A stretch of 64,000 nucleotides of DNA. Source: Halalkalibacter oceani. GTDB lineage: Bacteria; Bacillota; Bacilli; Bacillales; Bacillaceae_D. A program made the translations under genes and the position numbers. Location of the stretch: contig NZ_JBEPKD010000009.1 in NCBI RefSeq assembly GCF_040544555.1, positions 109,674 to 173,673 of the forward strand. The letters run 5' to 3'. Each line of letters starts with the position of its first letter. The first letter of the stretch is position 1. Of this stretch, positions 17,526 to 26,121 are shown piece after piece. The notes beneath the pieces were generated by a model that was not told the DNA's origin, did not search any database, and saw only the letters and a list, made by a program, of their open reading frames with translations.

Positions 17526-17631
17526 GAGCGCACAATCCTTTTTCCAGTCTTCCTTTCATTATATAGAGGAGCCGCCCGCATCCTCTACAATAAAATACAG
17601 GCTCCGCTTGAAGATATTAGCATTGAAAAAA

Positions 17632-17800
17632 AGGATAGGCCGGACGAAAGGTAAAAGAATCTTTGTCCAGCCTCTTTGCTCATACTCCGATTCGGCAATA
17701 GCCCGTCACAGGTTTATTAGGAGGGGGGCTTCCCAATAACCCTTGTGCCTGAAGAGGCTGCTGAAAAAGGATGATTTTCACTTTTTTCAGCTTTCAGCGG
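17632..17800. repeat. Two adjacent repeat hairpins (H family and E fragment)
   Basis: 17632-17672 is an H-type hairpin: AGGCCGGACGAAAG pairs imperfectly with CTTTGTCCAGCCT around GTAAAAGAAT. 17757-17800 carries the E-family opening GCTGCTGAAAAAGGATGA followed by TTTTTTCAGC. The whole 17526-17817 interval has no gene; the second hairpin probably terminates isocitrate lyase. Confidence 0.5.
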
Positions 17801-17817
17801 GCCCCTGCCCGAACGGC

Positions 17818-19104
17818 TTATTGCTGGAACTGCGCTTCTTCGGTAGAGCCCGTCAAGGCAGTCGTCGAAGCTGTCCCGCCTGATACGACCTGTGCCACCT
17901 CGTCAAAATAGCCCGTGCCAACCTCACGCTGATGGCGCGTCGCGGTATACCCGTGCTCCTCCGCCGCAAATTCAGCCTGCTGAAGCTCCGTGTACGCGCC
18001 CATTCCACGCTTTTTATAGTCTCTGGCCAGCTCAAACATACTGTAATTTAAAGAGTGGAAGCCGGCTAATGTGACAAACTGGAATTTGTAGCCCATTTTA
18101 CTCAATTCGATTTGATACGTTTCAATCGCCTCGCGGTCGAGATTGGCTTGCCAGTTGAAGGAAGGAGAGCAATTATAGGCCAGCATTTTTCCAGGAAAAC
18201 GAGCATGAATCGCTTCAGCGAACTGCCGTGCCTCCTCCAGACTTGGCTTCGAAGTTTCGCACCAGAGCAAATCAGCATACGGCGCATAGGCGAGACCGCG
18301 AGCAATCGCCTGATCAATTCCAGCCTTTGTCCGGTAAAAGCCCTCTGCTGTTCGCCCCCCGGTAATGAACGGGGCATCCGCCGGATCGATGTCACTCGTA
18401 ATCAGGTCGGCTGCGTCGGCATCCGTCCGGGCAATAATGACAGTCGGCACACCAGAAACATCGGCCGCCAGCCGGGCGGAGACGAGGTTGCGAACCGCCG
18501 TTTGTGTTGGAATAAGAACCTTCCCACCCAGGTGGCCGCATTTCTTTTCCGAAGCGAGCTGGTCTTCAAAATGAACGCCCGCCGCCCCGGCTTCAATCAT
18601 CGCTTTCATCAGCTCAAAGACATTAAGCTGTCCGCCAAAGCCGGCCTCCGCGTCAGCGACGATCGGGGCGAAATAATCAACGTCGCCTTCTCCTTCCATA
18701 TGTTGAATCTGATCAGCCCGGGCAAGTGCATTATTCATTCGCTTCACAACCTGAGGGACAGAGTTCGCCGGATACAAGCTTTGATCGGGATACATCTGAC
18801 CGGCAAGATTGGCATCCGCCGCGACCTGCCAGCCGCTTAAGTAAATCGCTTTCAAACCGGCCTTCACCTGCTGGACGGCCTGATTTCCTGTCAGGGCGCC
18901 AAGTGACTGAACAAACGGTTCTTCTCTTAACAGCTTCCACAGCTTCTCCGCTCCTGCCCTCGCAAGTGTATGCTCAATCTGAATCGAGCCTCTTAGACGC
19001 ATCACGTCGTCTGCTGTATACGGCCGCTCGATCCCCTGCCAGCGCGCCTCTGTTTCCCATTGCTCCTGCAGCCTTTCCGCTTCCAATCGTCCATTTTGCT
19101 TCAT
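17818..19104 (-). CDS. aceA: Isocitrate lyase
   Basis: Cytoplasmic glyoxylate-bypass enzyme splitting isocitrate into glyoxylate and succinate. The catalytic loop KKCGHLGGKVLIPT is intact, as are PIVADAEAGFGG (Mg-binding Asp), HFEDQL and NCSPSFNW. Start ATG 19104 lies 6 bases after GAGGAG (19111-19116), giving 428 residues, the usual bacterial length; the frame is open further to 19161. No malate synthase gene is in the window, so the bypass partner is elsewhere. It is monocistronic. Confidence 0.95.
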   Translation of the reverse strand: MKQNGRLEAERLQEQWETEARWQGIERPYTADDVMRLRGSIQIEHTLARAGAEKLWKLLREEPFVQSLGALTGNQAVQQVKAGLKAIYLSGWQVAADANLAGQMYPDQSLYPANSVPQVVKRMNNALARADQIQHMEGEGDVDYFAPIVADAEAGFGGQLNVFELMKAMIEAGAAGVHFEDQLASEKKCGHLGGKVLIPTQTAVRNLVSARLAADVSGVPTVIIARTDADAADLITSDIDPADAPFITGGRTAEGFYRTKAGIDQAIARGLAYAPYADLLWCETSKPSLEEARQFAEAIHARFPGKMLAYNCSPSFNWQANLDREAIETYQIELSKMGYKFQFVTLAGFHSLNYSMFELARDYKKRGMGAYTELQQAEFAAEEHGYTATRHQREVGTGYFDEVAQVVSGGTASTTALTGSTEEAQFQQ

Positions 19105-19325
19105 CATACTCTCCTCATCTCCTGTCTTTATAATGTTTTGCAAAATATCTGTCGTCCCCATTTCATACTAGCAATGTACTATAACAGAATATATTTTGCA
19201 TTTTTATAATATAACAGAAACAACATAAAAACAATCACTTATTTTAAAATTTTTTGACTATTTTAATGATTTGTCTTATAAATCCTCTAATTCCTCTTTT
19301 CTGTTATACATCAGAACAACAAAAA

Positions 19326-19364
19326 AATGCCGCCAAAGGTTGTGTTTCAACCTTGTGACAGCAT
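19326..19364 (-). terminator. Terminator of the Mn/Zn ABC operon
   Basis: On the minus strand AATGCTGTCACAAGGTTG pairs with CAACCTTTGGCGGCATT and is followed by TTTTTTTG. It lies just after the last permease gene. Confidence 0.8.
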
Positions 19365-19372
19365 TCCTTTCG

Positions 19373-20242
19373 CTATGATTTTACAGCATGCAGCCGTTTA
19401 GAGACTAAGCCGTGCTTCGGCGAAAAAATAAAACTGATCAGAAACACCAGGCCTGTCGCAAAAGCCATTGAACCGGAGATCGACGTATCGATCCAGGCTG
19501 CGAGATAATAGCCGACGACTGCTGAAATGACGCCAAAGGAGCTGCTCAGAACAAGCATTGTCAACAGCTTATCTGTCCACAAATAGGCGGAAGCAGCCGG
19601 AGTAATCAGCATCGCCACGACCATAATTGCTCCAACAGCATCGAACGAAGCGACCGTCGTAATCGAAACGAGGCTCATAAAAAGATAATGCATCAGCAAG
19701 ACTGGTATACCTAAGCTTGCCGCCAGCGCCGGATCAAATGAGGTGATTTTCCACTCTTTATATAAAACAATGACAAAGAAGAGGACAATCAGAAAGACAA
19801 GGGCCAGCATCGCCGTCGTTCTTGGGATTTCCCCGATGATCGGCAGCTCCATCATGTTAAAGGGAACAAAGGTGATCTCGCCCATTAACGCATGCTTCAC
19901 ATCAAGATGAGCATTTCCAGCTGACGTCGCAATTAAAATAACGCCAATTGAAAATAAAGTCGTAAAGACAATTCCCATTGACGCATGAAGCTCAATGTCC
20001 AATGAATGGAGCCATTGGACGAGAAAGGCAGTCAGCAAACCGGCGAGAATCGCTCCGATTAACATATGCGGGCCTTGGAGTTCCCGCGTGATCAAAAAAG
20101 CAATGACGATCCCGAGCAGGACGGTATGACTGATCGCATCCGACATCATCGCCATCTTTCGCAAAATAAGAAACACGCCGATCAAGCCGCAAGACAGACC
20201 AACTAAAGACGCCGTCAAAAGAATCCAGGCTGTATACGTCAT
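19373..20242 (-). CDS. Metal ABC transporter permease (MntD-like)
   Basis: 289-residue membrane subunit of the ABC-3 family with about eight to nine helices. It imports manganese or zinc with its partner permease. SCGLIGVFLILRKMAMMSDAISHTVL at residues about 17-42 is the family hallmark. ATG 20242 overlaps the previous permease stop by four bases. Last gene of a four-gene operon; two different permeases match the MntABCD layout. Confidence 0.9.
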   Translation of the reverse strand: MTYTAWILLTASLVGLSCGLIGVFLILRKMAMMSDAISHTVLLGIVIAFLITRELQGPHMLIGAILAGLLTAFLVQWLHSLDIELHASMGIVFTTLFSIGVILIATSAGNAHLDVKHALMGEITFVPFNMMELPIIGEIPRTTAMLALVFLIVLFFVIVLYKEWKITSFDPALAASLGIPVLLMHYLFMSLVSITTVASFDAVGAIMVVAMLITPAASAYLWTDKLLTMLVLSSSFGVISAVVGYYLAAWIDTSISGSMAFATGLVFLISFIFSPKHGLVSKRLHAVKS

Positions 20243-21165
20243 GATCCTACCCCTTTAGTATAAAGCTGTGCCTTCTGCTGCTCCCGCTCTACTTGCTTTT
20301 TCTGAGCCTTAAATTGCAAATGTTGGACCAATACCCCTTTTTCCTTGCCGAAAAGAAGGGAAACGACAAAGCAGGCAGCCGCGGCGACAACGATAAACGG
20401 ACCTGTCGGCCAGCCGCTTCCTAACGCACTGATCGCGGTGCCGACCGAGCCAGCTATCCCGCCAACGATTGCTGATAGCAGAACCATCCATTTAAACGAT
20501 TGCGTCCAGTAACGCGCGCTGACCGGCGGAATAATCAGTAAAGCAGCGATCAAGATGACGCCGACCGCTTGGATGCCGATAACGATCGTCATGACCAGCA
20601 CAGCTGTATAAAGTATATTCATCCACGTTAGCGACAAACCGAGCCCTTTGGCAAAGCCCGCATCAAACAAATAAAGCTTCCACTCCTTAAAGCCGATTAC
20701 AACTACGAAGATGACGAGAAGCGCTAAGCTGGTCATCGTATACACATCGGCGCGGACCATCGAAGCTGCCTGACCGAAAATGAAGCTGTCCAGACCGCTC
20801 TGATTTCCGCCGGCTGTCCGGTTCACCACCGTTAACAGCATAATTCCGAGCCCAAAAAAGACCGAAAGCACCATGCCCATCGCTGTATCAGCGGTTACCC
20901 GTGTCGCCGTTTGAATCCATTGAATAAAGAAGGCACCGAGCAAGGCACTGATCGCCGCTCCGATAATCATAATGAACAAATTCTTTTCTCCTAATAGGAA
21001 AAAAGCGAGCACCACCCCAGGCAGGGAGGCGTGAGCAAGCGCATCACTCATCAGGCTCTGCTTGCGCCAATAAGCGAGGCAGCCAATCGTGCCAGCCGCA
21101 ATTCCAAGAATCATCGTACTAATCAATACCCATTGAGTGTTACTACTTAAGAGAATGGACCACAT
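20239..21165 (-). CDS. Metal ABC transporter permease (MntC-like)
   Basis: 308-residue ABC-3 family membrane subunit. It contains GCLAYWRKQSLMSDALAHASLPG near residues 28-50 and FDAGFAKGLGL in a cytoplasmic loop, followed by a charged C-terminal tail (KAQKKQVEREQQKAQ). GAGAGGAG precedes ATG 21165, which lies 22 bases inside the ATPase gene. It pairs with the next permease to form the channel. Confidence 0.9.
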   Translation of the reverse strand: MWSILLSSNTQWVLISTMILGIAAGTIGCLAYWRKQSLMSDALAHASLPGVVLAFFLLGEKNLFIMIIGAAISALLGAFFIQWIQTATRVTADTAMGMVLSVFFGLGIMLLTVVNRTAGGNQSGLDSFIFGQAASMVRADVYTMTSLALLVIFVVVIGFKEWKLYLFDAGFAKGLGLSLTWMNILYTAVLVMTIVIGIQAVGVILIAALLIIPPVSARYWTQSFKWMVLLSAIVGGIAGSVGTAISALGSGWPTGPFIVVAAAACFVVSLLFGKEKGVLVQHLQFKAQKKQVEREQQKAQLYTKGVGS

Positions 21166-21904
21166 GCTGCTGCTCCTCTCTTAGTAAACGCATATTTCCT
21201 CCATATGCTCTTGTAATATTATCATTTGTAAAGACTTCCTTCGTTTTACCATGATCGATCACCGTGCGGTTCAGCAGCAAGACATGGTCAAAATAATCCG
21301 CAACCGTCTGCAAATCATGGTGGACGACCATCACCGTTTTCCCGCGCGCCTTTAATTCCTTCAACGTCGTCATAATCGCCCGTTCCGTCGCGGCATCGAC
21401 CCCGGCGAGCGGCTCATCCATAAAATAGAGATCAGCCTGCTGCACCAATGCCCGCGCTAAAAAGACACGCTGCTGCTGGCCGCCTGACAGCTGGCTGATC
21501 TGCCTGTTTGCATAATCAGCCATCCCCATTTTATCGAGCGCTTCATAAGCCTTTTTCTGATGCGAACGGGATGGCCACTTGAGCCATCCGATCTGTCCAT
21601 ATAACCCCATCGTCACAACATCCAAAGCATCGGTCGGAAAATCCCAATCAACCGATCCCCTTTGCGGCACATAGCCGATTCGCTTCTTCGCTTTTTTGAA
21701 TGGCAGGCCGAAAAAGCGGACCGTTCCTGACAAAGCAGGATGAAGCTGCAGAATCGTTTTCAAAAACGTCGACTTTCCCGCGCCGTTCGGGCCGACAATT
21801 CCCGTTAACGAACCGGCCTCTACTTCTACATCGACATCGTGCAACACCGTTTGCTTCCGGTAAGCCGCAGCTAAATTTTCCACTTGCAGCACTGCTTCTG
21901 CCAT
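21143..21904 (-). CDS. Metal ABC transporter ATP-binding protein (MntB-like)
   Basis: About 253 residues. Walker A GPNGAGKST, signature LSGGQQQR, Walker B LYFMDEPLAGVD and the switch histidine in VVHHDL are all present. It powers the Mn/Zn importer. ATG 21904 is preferred because GGAGGAG lies 9 bases upstream; an ATG at 21913 touches that site. Tightly packed between the binding-protein and permease genes. Confidence 0.92.
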   Translation of the reverse strand: MAEAVLQVENLAAAYRKQTVLHDVDVEVEAGSLTGIVGPNGAGKSTFLKTILQLHPALSGTVRFFGLPFKKAKKRIGYVPQRGSVDWDFPTDALDVVTMGLYGQIGWLKWPSRSHQKKAYEALDKMGMADYANRQISQLSGGQQQRVFLARALVQQADLYFMDEPLAGVDAATERAIMTTLKELKARGKTVMVVHHDLQTVADYFDHVLLLNRTVIDHGKTKEVFTNDNITRAYGGNMRLLREEQQHVVHSLK

Positions 21905-21905
21905 C

Positions 21906-22859
21906 TTACTCATCTCCTCCGCTTAACGCTTCATAGATCGTCTCGACATTGTGGCGGTACATCCCGATGTACGTTCCTTCCTCGGTGCCAGCTTCACCCA
22001 TCGCATCCGAATACAGCTCTCCGCCCAATTCAATCTCAACGCCCTCATTTGCCGCTCCTTCGATCACCGCCTGGATCGTCCGGGCCGGTATACTCGTTTC
22101 AACGAAAATAGCAGGAATTTGGTGCTCCTTCACAATCGCAATCGTTTCATTAATGTCAGAAACCCCCACTTCATCTTCTGTGCTTAGCCCTTGGAGACCG
22201 ATAACTTCCATCTCAAACGCATTTCCGAAATACCCAAAGGCATCATGAGCTGTGACAAGGACGCGCTGCTCCTCCGGGATCCCGCTGAGCTTCTCCAGCG
22301 CCTCCTGATGCAGCTCTTCAAGCTCGGCGAAATACGCTGCTTTATTGGCTTCAAAATCATCAGCATGATCAGGAGCATAAGCTTTTAATTCCTCTACCGC
22401 CGCCTCAAGCGCCTGCTTCCAAAGACGGATGTCAAACCAGATATGAGGGTCAACCACTCCGTCCTCCTCTTTTAACAATTGATCCTCTGAAATCGTATCA
22501 CCAATCGCCACAACCGGTTTTTCCGCAGCAATTTGATTGAAAATCTCAACCATATTGACCTCTAAATCAAGACCACTGTAAAAAATCACGTCCGCTTCCT
22601 GCAATGTCGCAATATCTCCCTGAGTGGCATTATAGAGATGAGGATCAACGGATGGTCCCATTAAACTGTTTACCTCAATATAGTCGCCGCCAATCACCGA
22701 TAACGGTTCCCCGATTTGTGCAATCGTCGTTACGACTTTTATCGTTTCTTCCGCCTCTTCCCCTTCACCACCTGTCCCGGTCTCCGCTTGATTACAAGCA
22801 GCGATCATCCAACCGAATAGGACAGCCAACACAACAAACCTCCAACTTTTCTTTTTCAT
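21906..22859 (-). CDS. Manganese/zinc-binding lipoprotein (MntA/ZnuA-like)
   Basis: 317-residue cluster A-I metal receptor. Signal and lipobox end at Cys22 (MIAAC). Metal ligands are seen as DPHLYNATQGD, DPHIWFD, TAHDAFGYFG and the C-terminal LYSDAMG. There is no long His-rich loop, which favours manganese over zinc. GGAGGGG precedes ATG 22859. First gene of the operon, with a MntR-like box 100 bases upstream, so repression by manganese through MntR is likely. Confidence 0.9.
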   Translation of the reverse strand: MKKKSWRFVVLAVLFGWMIAACNQAETGTGGEGEEAEETIKVVTTIAQIGEPLSVIGGDYIEVNSLMGPSVDPHLYNATQGDIATLQEADVIFYSGLDLEVNMVEIFNQIAAEKPVVAIGDTISEDQLLKEEDGVVDPHIWFDIRLWKQALEAAVEELKAYAPDHADDFEANKAAYFAELEELHQEALEKLSGIPEEQRVLVTAHDAFGYFGNAFEMEVIGLQGLSTEDEVGVSDINETIAIVKEHQIPAIFVETSIPARTIQAVIEGAANEGVEIELGGELYSDAMGEAGTEEGTYIGMYRHNVETIYEALSGGDE

Positions 22860-22928
22860 GATTTCCCCTCCAAATTCTTACTCGATTATCCTGGTTGCAA
22901 ATATGCGTACATGCACAAACATTTTATG

Positions 22929-22948
22929 TAGACAAATATATTTGTCTA
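22929..22948. promoter_or_regulatory. Perfect 20-bp palindrome in the Mn/Zn operon promoter
   Basis: TAGACAAATA followed by its exact reverse complement TATTTGTCTA. It lies 70 bases before the binding-protein gene and next to the MntR-like box, but has a different sequence, so a second regulator is possible. Confidence 0.6.
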
Positions 22949-22958
22949 GGTAATGTTT

Positions 22959-22974
22959 GTTTCCCTAAGGAAAC
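22959..22974. promoter_or_regulatory. MntR-like box
   Basis: GTTTCCCTAAGGAAAC is a near-perfect palindrome and matches the core of the Bacillus MntR site (TTTGCCTTAAGGAAAC). Position upstream of a MntABCD-like operon supports the call. Confidence 0.7.
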
Positions 22975-23128
22975 TTTACTCCCAAAAAAAAACATTGTCA
23001 ATATCTTTTTTTCCGCTGCCGGTCTTTCCTAACAAAACCATGAACGTATTTTAGCAAAAGAGAATGGACCAGACTGGACCATTCTCTCCCTTTATTCTAT
23101 GCAATTGTATTCATCCGGGCTACTGGGG

Positions 23129-23899
23129 TTATCCCGTTCTCTTATAACCTAAGCCTCTCGTATTCCGGGCAATAAACTGCTGAGTTTCTTCCACAATCCG
23201 TTCCTGGTCGTAATCGAGTGAAGCGACATGATAGGAATTTGTCAGCGTACGCACCTCTTTTTGTTCTGAGCCAATCGCACGTAAAATGAGATCGGTGCTC
23301 GCCGGCGGGACGACATGATCTTCCGTTGATTTGAAGCAAAAAACAGGTGTATTGATTTGGGCGAGCTTCGCTGGAGTACGGTTCATTAATGTCTGCAGCT
23401 GGTGAATCGCGGCTACCGGTACTTTGTCATAGGTGATTTCCTGAACATCCTGGCGTTTGATGTCTGGGTTGACTTCATCGACATATGCAGGAGCTGAGAC
23501 ATCCCGCAAATACTCATAGCCTGGAACGCGCAAAGCGGCATTGATGAGCACCAGTCCTTTCACTTCCGGGTATTTTTCGGCCAGCCAAAGCGCCAATGTT
23601 CCTCCCATTGATTGTCCGACGACAAATACAGACGAGCATTGCTCCTTTACGTATTTGTAGCCTGCTTCGATATCAGAAAACCAATCCTGATAGGTCGCGC
23701 GCTCTAAATCCTGATAATGTGTGCCATGTCCCTTTAAGCGGGGCGCATAAACAGTGTAGCCGTATTCCGCCAGCTTTTCCCCGAGAAATGCAACACTTTG
23801 CGGCGTACCGACAAAGCCGTGCGAGATCAAGATTCCAATGTCGTTTCCTTTCTTATAAAAGGCTTCTGCTCCTTCGATCACCGGGTAGCTTTCTTTCAT
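23129..23899 (-). CDS. Alpha/beta hydrolase, carboxylesterase (Est30-like)
   Basis: 256-residue cytoplasmic serine esterase. The nucleophile elbow GQSMGG, the acid in STEDHVVPP and the histidine in NSYHVASLDYD complete the triad; ISHGFVGTPQS forms the oxyanion region. AAGGAGG lies 8 bases before ATG 23899; the longer frame to 23974 would run into the small upstream gene. It follows an FbpA-like gene by 13 bases, so it is probably in the same transcript. Related enzymes act on short-chain acyl esters. Confidence 0.9.
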   Translation of the reverse strand: MKESYPVIEGAEAFYKKGNDIGILISHGFVGTPQSVAFLGEKLAEYGYTVYAPRLKGHGTHYQDLERATYQDWFSDIEAGYKYVKEQCSSVFVVGQSMGGTLALWLAEKYPEVKGLVLINAALRVPGYEYLRDVSAPAYVDEVNPDIKRQDVQEITYDKVPVAAIHQLQTLMNRTPAKLAQINTPVFCFKSTEDHVVPPASTDLILRAIGSEQKEVRTLTNSYHVASLDYDQERIVEETQQFIARNTRGLGYKRTG

Positions 23900-23912
23900 C
23901 TCTGTTTCCTCC

Positions 23913-24092
23913 TTAGCTTTGTTCGCTTTTATGAAGCGCTCTTCGTTTCCGAACATTGTCATATTCTGTTTCAACCTCTGATAAGGTCAGCTCGTAAAGA
24001 TGATGGCCATCTTTCTTATAAACGCCTAAGTGCAGTAATTTTTTAATTAATTCTTCTTTCCTCCGAAGAACTGCTTCACTTAATTGTGACAT
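23913..24092 (-). CDS. Fur-regulated basic protein, FbpA-like
   Basis: 59 residues, overlapping the unused upstream frame of the esterase gene. The sequence LIKKLLHLGVYKKDGHHLYELTLSEVETEY closely follows the pattern of Bacillus FbpA/FbpC-type proteins (LI-KL--FGVYKK-DK-L-ELTLSELE-EY). GAGGAGG lies 7 bases before ATG 24092. In Bacillus subtilis these proteins act with the FsrA small RNA in the iron-sparing response. No classic Fur box is clear upstream, so iron control here is inferred from the family. The C-terminus KRRALHKSEQS is basic. Confidence 0.75.
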   Translation of the reverse strand: MSQLSEAVLRRKEELIKKLLHLGVYKKDGHHLYELTLSEVETEYDNVRKRRALHKSEQS

Positions 24093-24179
24093 TTGCTTAC
24101 CTCCTCAACTGATAGGTTCATGTATCAAATTGACATTGGATAAACCAGTTCCTAGCTTTCAGCTGACCTAAACAAAAAC

Positions 24180-24209
24180 GCCTAACCTTAAAACACGAAA
24201 AGGTTAGGC
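24180..24209 (-). terminator. Hairpin terminator
   Basis: GCCTAACCTT (24180-24189) pairs perfectly with AAGGTTAGGC (24200-24209). On the minus strand GTTTTTGTTT follows, so it ends transcription coming from the methyltransferase operon. Confidence 0.7.
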
Positions 24210-24296
24210 CTTCGTTTGCCGATCAGCTTAAGATACACCTATTATAAATCTTATTATTCCGACCTGTCAACTATATTTTATAACAAAAAGAAAAGC

Positions 24297-24340
24297 AGGG
24301 CTAAGACAAAAGGGTTTTTTTATCTTTTGCCCAGCCCTTA
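24297..24340. repeat. Hairpin of the AAAGGTAAAA-like family (H), copy 3
   Basis: On the minus strand AGGGCTGGGCAAAAG and CTTTTGTCTTAGCCCT fold around an A-rich loop. It lies just after the methyltransferase stop and can serve as its terminator. Confidence 0.55.
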
Positions 24341-24370
24341 CCGAAAAAACAAATAATACATGAGGCGACT

Positions 24371-25066
24371 TCAATCTGAAGCCGCCGGCAGCGAAAACCT
24401 GAATACATAGGCTTGCTCGTATTGCGCCTTCACCTGATCCTGAACCGACTGAAAGTATTCACTCTCTCCAGAAATGTCGATAAAGCTGCCAGGTCTTTTT
24501 CTCATCAACTGGACATGGAAGCCTTCATTCGTAAAAGCCGAGGCAATCTGATCAAGCGTATGGACATTCGCCTTTAAATGACTGTACTGTTCAATCGTCT
24601 TTTGAAAATGAGCGGCGCTCGGGTTATCACTCAGGTCGGTATACGTTACATAATATACGCCACCCGGCTTCAATGCCTGCTTGATTTTACGCGCATGTGT
24701 TTTCAAATCGTCGATTAAATAAATAACCGACAAAGCGAAGGCTAGATCAAACGTTTGCTCCAGCTGTTCAGGAGAGCCTGTCGCCACATAGCTAAGCGGC
24801 AGATCCCGCTTTCTTTCATTGGCGAGCTTGACCGACTCCACCCCGCGATCAATGCCGACGCCTGCCTTAAATGGCTTCACGCTGTACAAATAGCGTAAAA
24901 AACCGCCGCGGTTGCAGCCGAAATCAAGCACCGAATAAGTGGAAAGATCCTCTTCCTTCATATACGAAACAATCTCTTTCCATCCATCAATATGCTGCGC
25001 TTCCATGTTTTCTTCCTCTGCGGCATGATCCCACCAAACATCGTAAAGCTGCTCATTCTTACTCAT
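24371..25066 (-). CDS. Class I SAM-dependent methyltransferase
   Basis: About 231 residues. Motif I SVLDFGCNRGGFLRYL binds S-adenosylmethionine; VGIDRGVESVKLA is motif II; FDLAFALSVIYLIDDL and ALKPGGVYYVTYTDL are motifs III-IV. ATG 25066 is preferred over the GTG at 25078, which overlaps AAGGAG. The gene is 24 bases after the iron-type binding protein and is the last gene of that operon. The acceptor substrate is unknown; position suggests a link to the imported iron or corrinoid complex. Confidence 0.85.
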   Translation of the reverse strand: MSKNEQLYDVWWDHAAEEENMEAQHIDGWKEIVSYMKEEDLSTYSVLDFGCNRGGFLRYLYSVKPFKAGVGIDRGVESVKLANERKRDLPLSYVATGSPEQLEQTFDLAFALSVIYLIDDLKTHARKIKQALKPGGVYYVTYTDLSDNPSAAHFQKTIEQYSHLKANVHTLDQIASAFTNEGFHVQLMRKRPGSFIDISGESEYFQSVQDQVKAQYEQAYVFRFSLPAASD

Positions 25067-25090
25067 TGCTGTCGCCACTCCTTCTCTATT

Positions 25091-26107
25091 TTAGTTAAAC
25101 AGGTTCGGATAAAAGCCTTGCGCTAAAGTTTCCACCGTATAGGCCATCCGATTTCCAGGAAGAACACTTTCGAGCGTAATTGCGACAAAACGTTCATTTT
25201 GTACGGCTTCCAGTTGCGAAAGCGCCGGATCATTTTTAATATCCTCTATTTTCTGCTCCAATGACGGCGAATCGTAATCGTGAACGACGATCACGTCTGG
25301 GTCTCGCGCCAGCACTTCCTCGTAGCTTACGGTCGTCCACTGCTGGTCGGTAATATCATCGAATACATTCCTTCCGCCGGCATATTCAATCAGTAACGTT
25401 TCAAAATTCGTCCCTCCGGCTGTGAAGACGCCATCACCACCACTGTCATAAACGAGGACCTTCACCGGTTCTTCGCCGGAAATTGTCTCCTCTACAGCGG
25501 CAATCCGCGCTTCCTGATCGGCAACATACGCTTCCGCCGCCTCTTCAATCTCGAAAATTTTTCCGATATCGCGAATTTCCTGATACATTTCTTCAAGAGA
25601 CGTTGCGCTGTTCATGTATGTTGTCATCCCTAATCCGGCTAATTCGTCAACATCCAGTCCTTCGCCGCCAAATTCCCAGTCAATGCCGTAAATAAAGTCG
25701 GCTCCGCTCGTCGTCACCGCTTCTCGCGTCGCTGAGCCATACGTCAATTCAGGAATCTTCGCATACTCTTCTTCATACTCAGGAAGCGGTCCTCTGCTGT
25801 GATTTTTAAGGCTGTTGCCAATCACATAATCCGTTAAGCCAAGAGCAATAAACAATTCAGTCGTGTTCGGACCTAATGTCAGCACCTTCGTCGGCTTTTC
25901 CGTTACCGTTACTTCTCTGCCGTAGTTATCTAAAGTCAGCGCTTCAGAATCCGTCGCGGCCTCTTCAGCCGTTCCTGTTTCCTCCTGCGAACCCGTTCCT
26001 TCTGCTTCCTCCGTTTCGCCTGTTTCCTGATCCGCCGTCCCGCAGCCGGCCAGTAGTAAGCCAATCAGCGCGATCATTATGAAGCCACCTATCCATCTTT
26101 TTTTCAT
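25091..26107 (-). CDS. Iron-siderophore/corrinoid-type ABC substrate-binding lipoprotein
   Basis: 338 residues of the cluster A-II (FecB/BtuF-like) family. Lipobox LLAGC ends the signal at Cys22. A low-complexity Glu/Thr/Ala linker (about 23-55) precedes the binding domain with VTVTEKPTKVLTLGPNTTELFIALG and PEYEEEYAKIPELTYG. Good AGGAGAGG site before ATG 26107. Third gene of permease-ATPase-receptor-methyltransferase. The ligand (ferric siderophore, heme or cobalamin) cannot be decided from sequence. Confidence 0.88.
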   Translation of the reverse strand: MKKRWIGGFIMIALIGLLLAGCGTADQETGETEEAEGTGSQEETGTAEEAATDSEALTLDNYGREVTVTEKPTKVLTLGPNTTELFIALGLTDYVIGNSLKNHSRGPLPEYEEEYAKIPELTYGSATREAVTTSGADFIYGIDWEFGGEGLDVDELAGLGMTTYMNSATSLEEMYQEIRDIGKIFEIEEAAEAYVADQEARIAAVEETISGEEPVKVLVYDSGGDGVFTAGGTNFETLLIEYAGGRNVFDDITDQQWTTVSYEEVLARDPDVIVVHDYDSPSLEQKIEDIKNDPALSQLEAVQNERFVAITLESVLPGNRMAYTVETLAQGFYPNLFN

Positions 26108-26121
26108 CCTGTTCCTCTCCT

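Noticed and set aside
18112..18840. 242-codon plus-strand frame across isocitrate lyase
   Set aside because: Opposite-strand shadow in GC-rich coding DNA; the isocitrate lyase motifs are clear on the minus strand.
24093..24140. Fur box upstream of the FbpA-like gene
   Set aside because: TGATA and TATCA halves are present but 8 bases apart, not the 5 expected for a standard Fur site.
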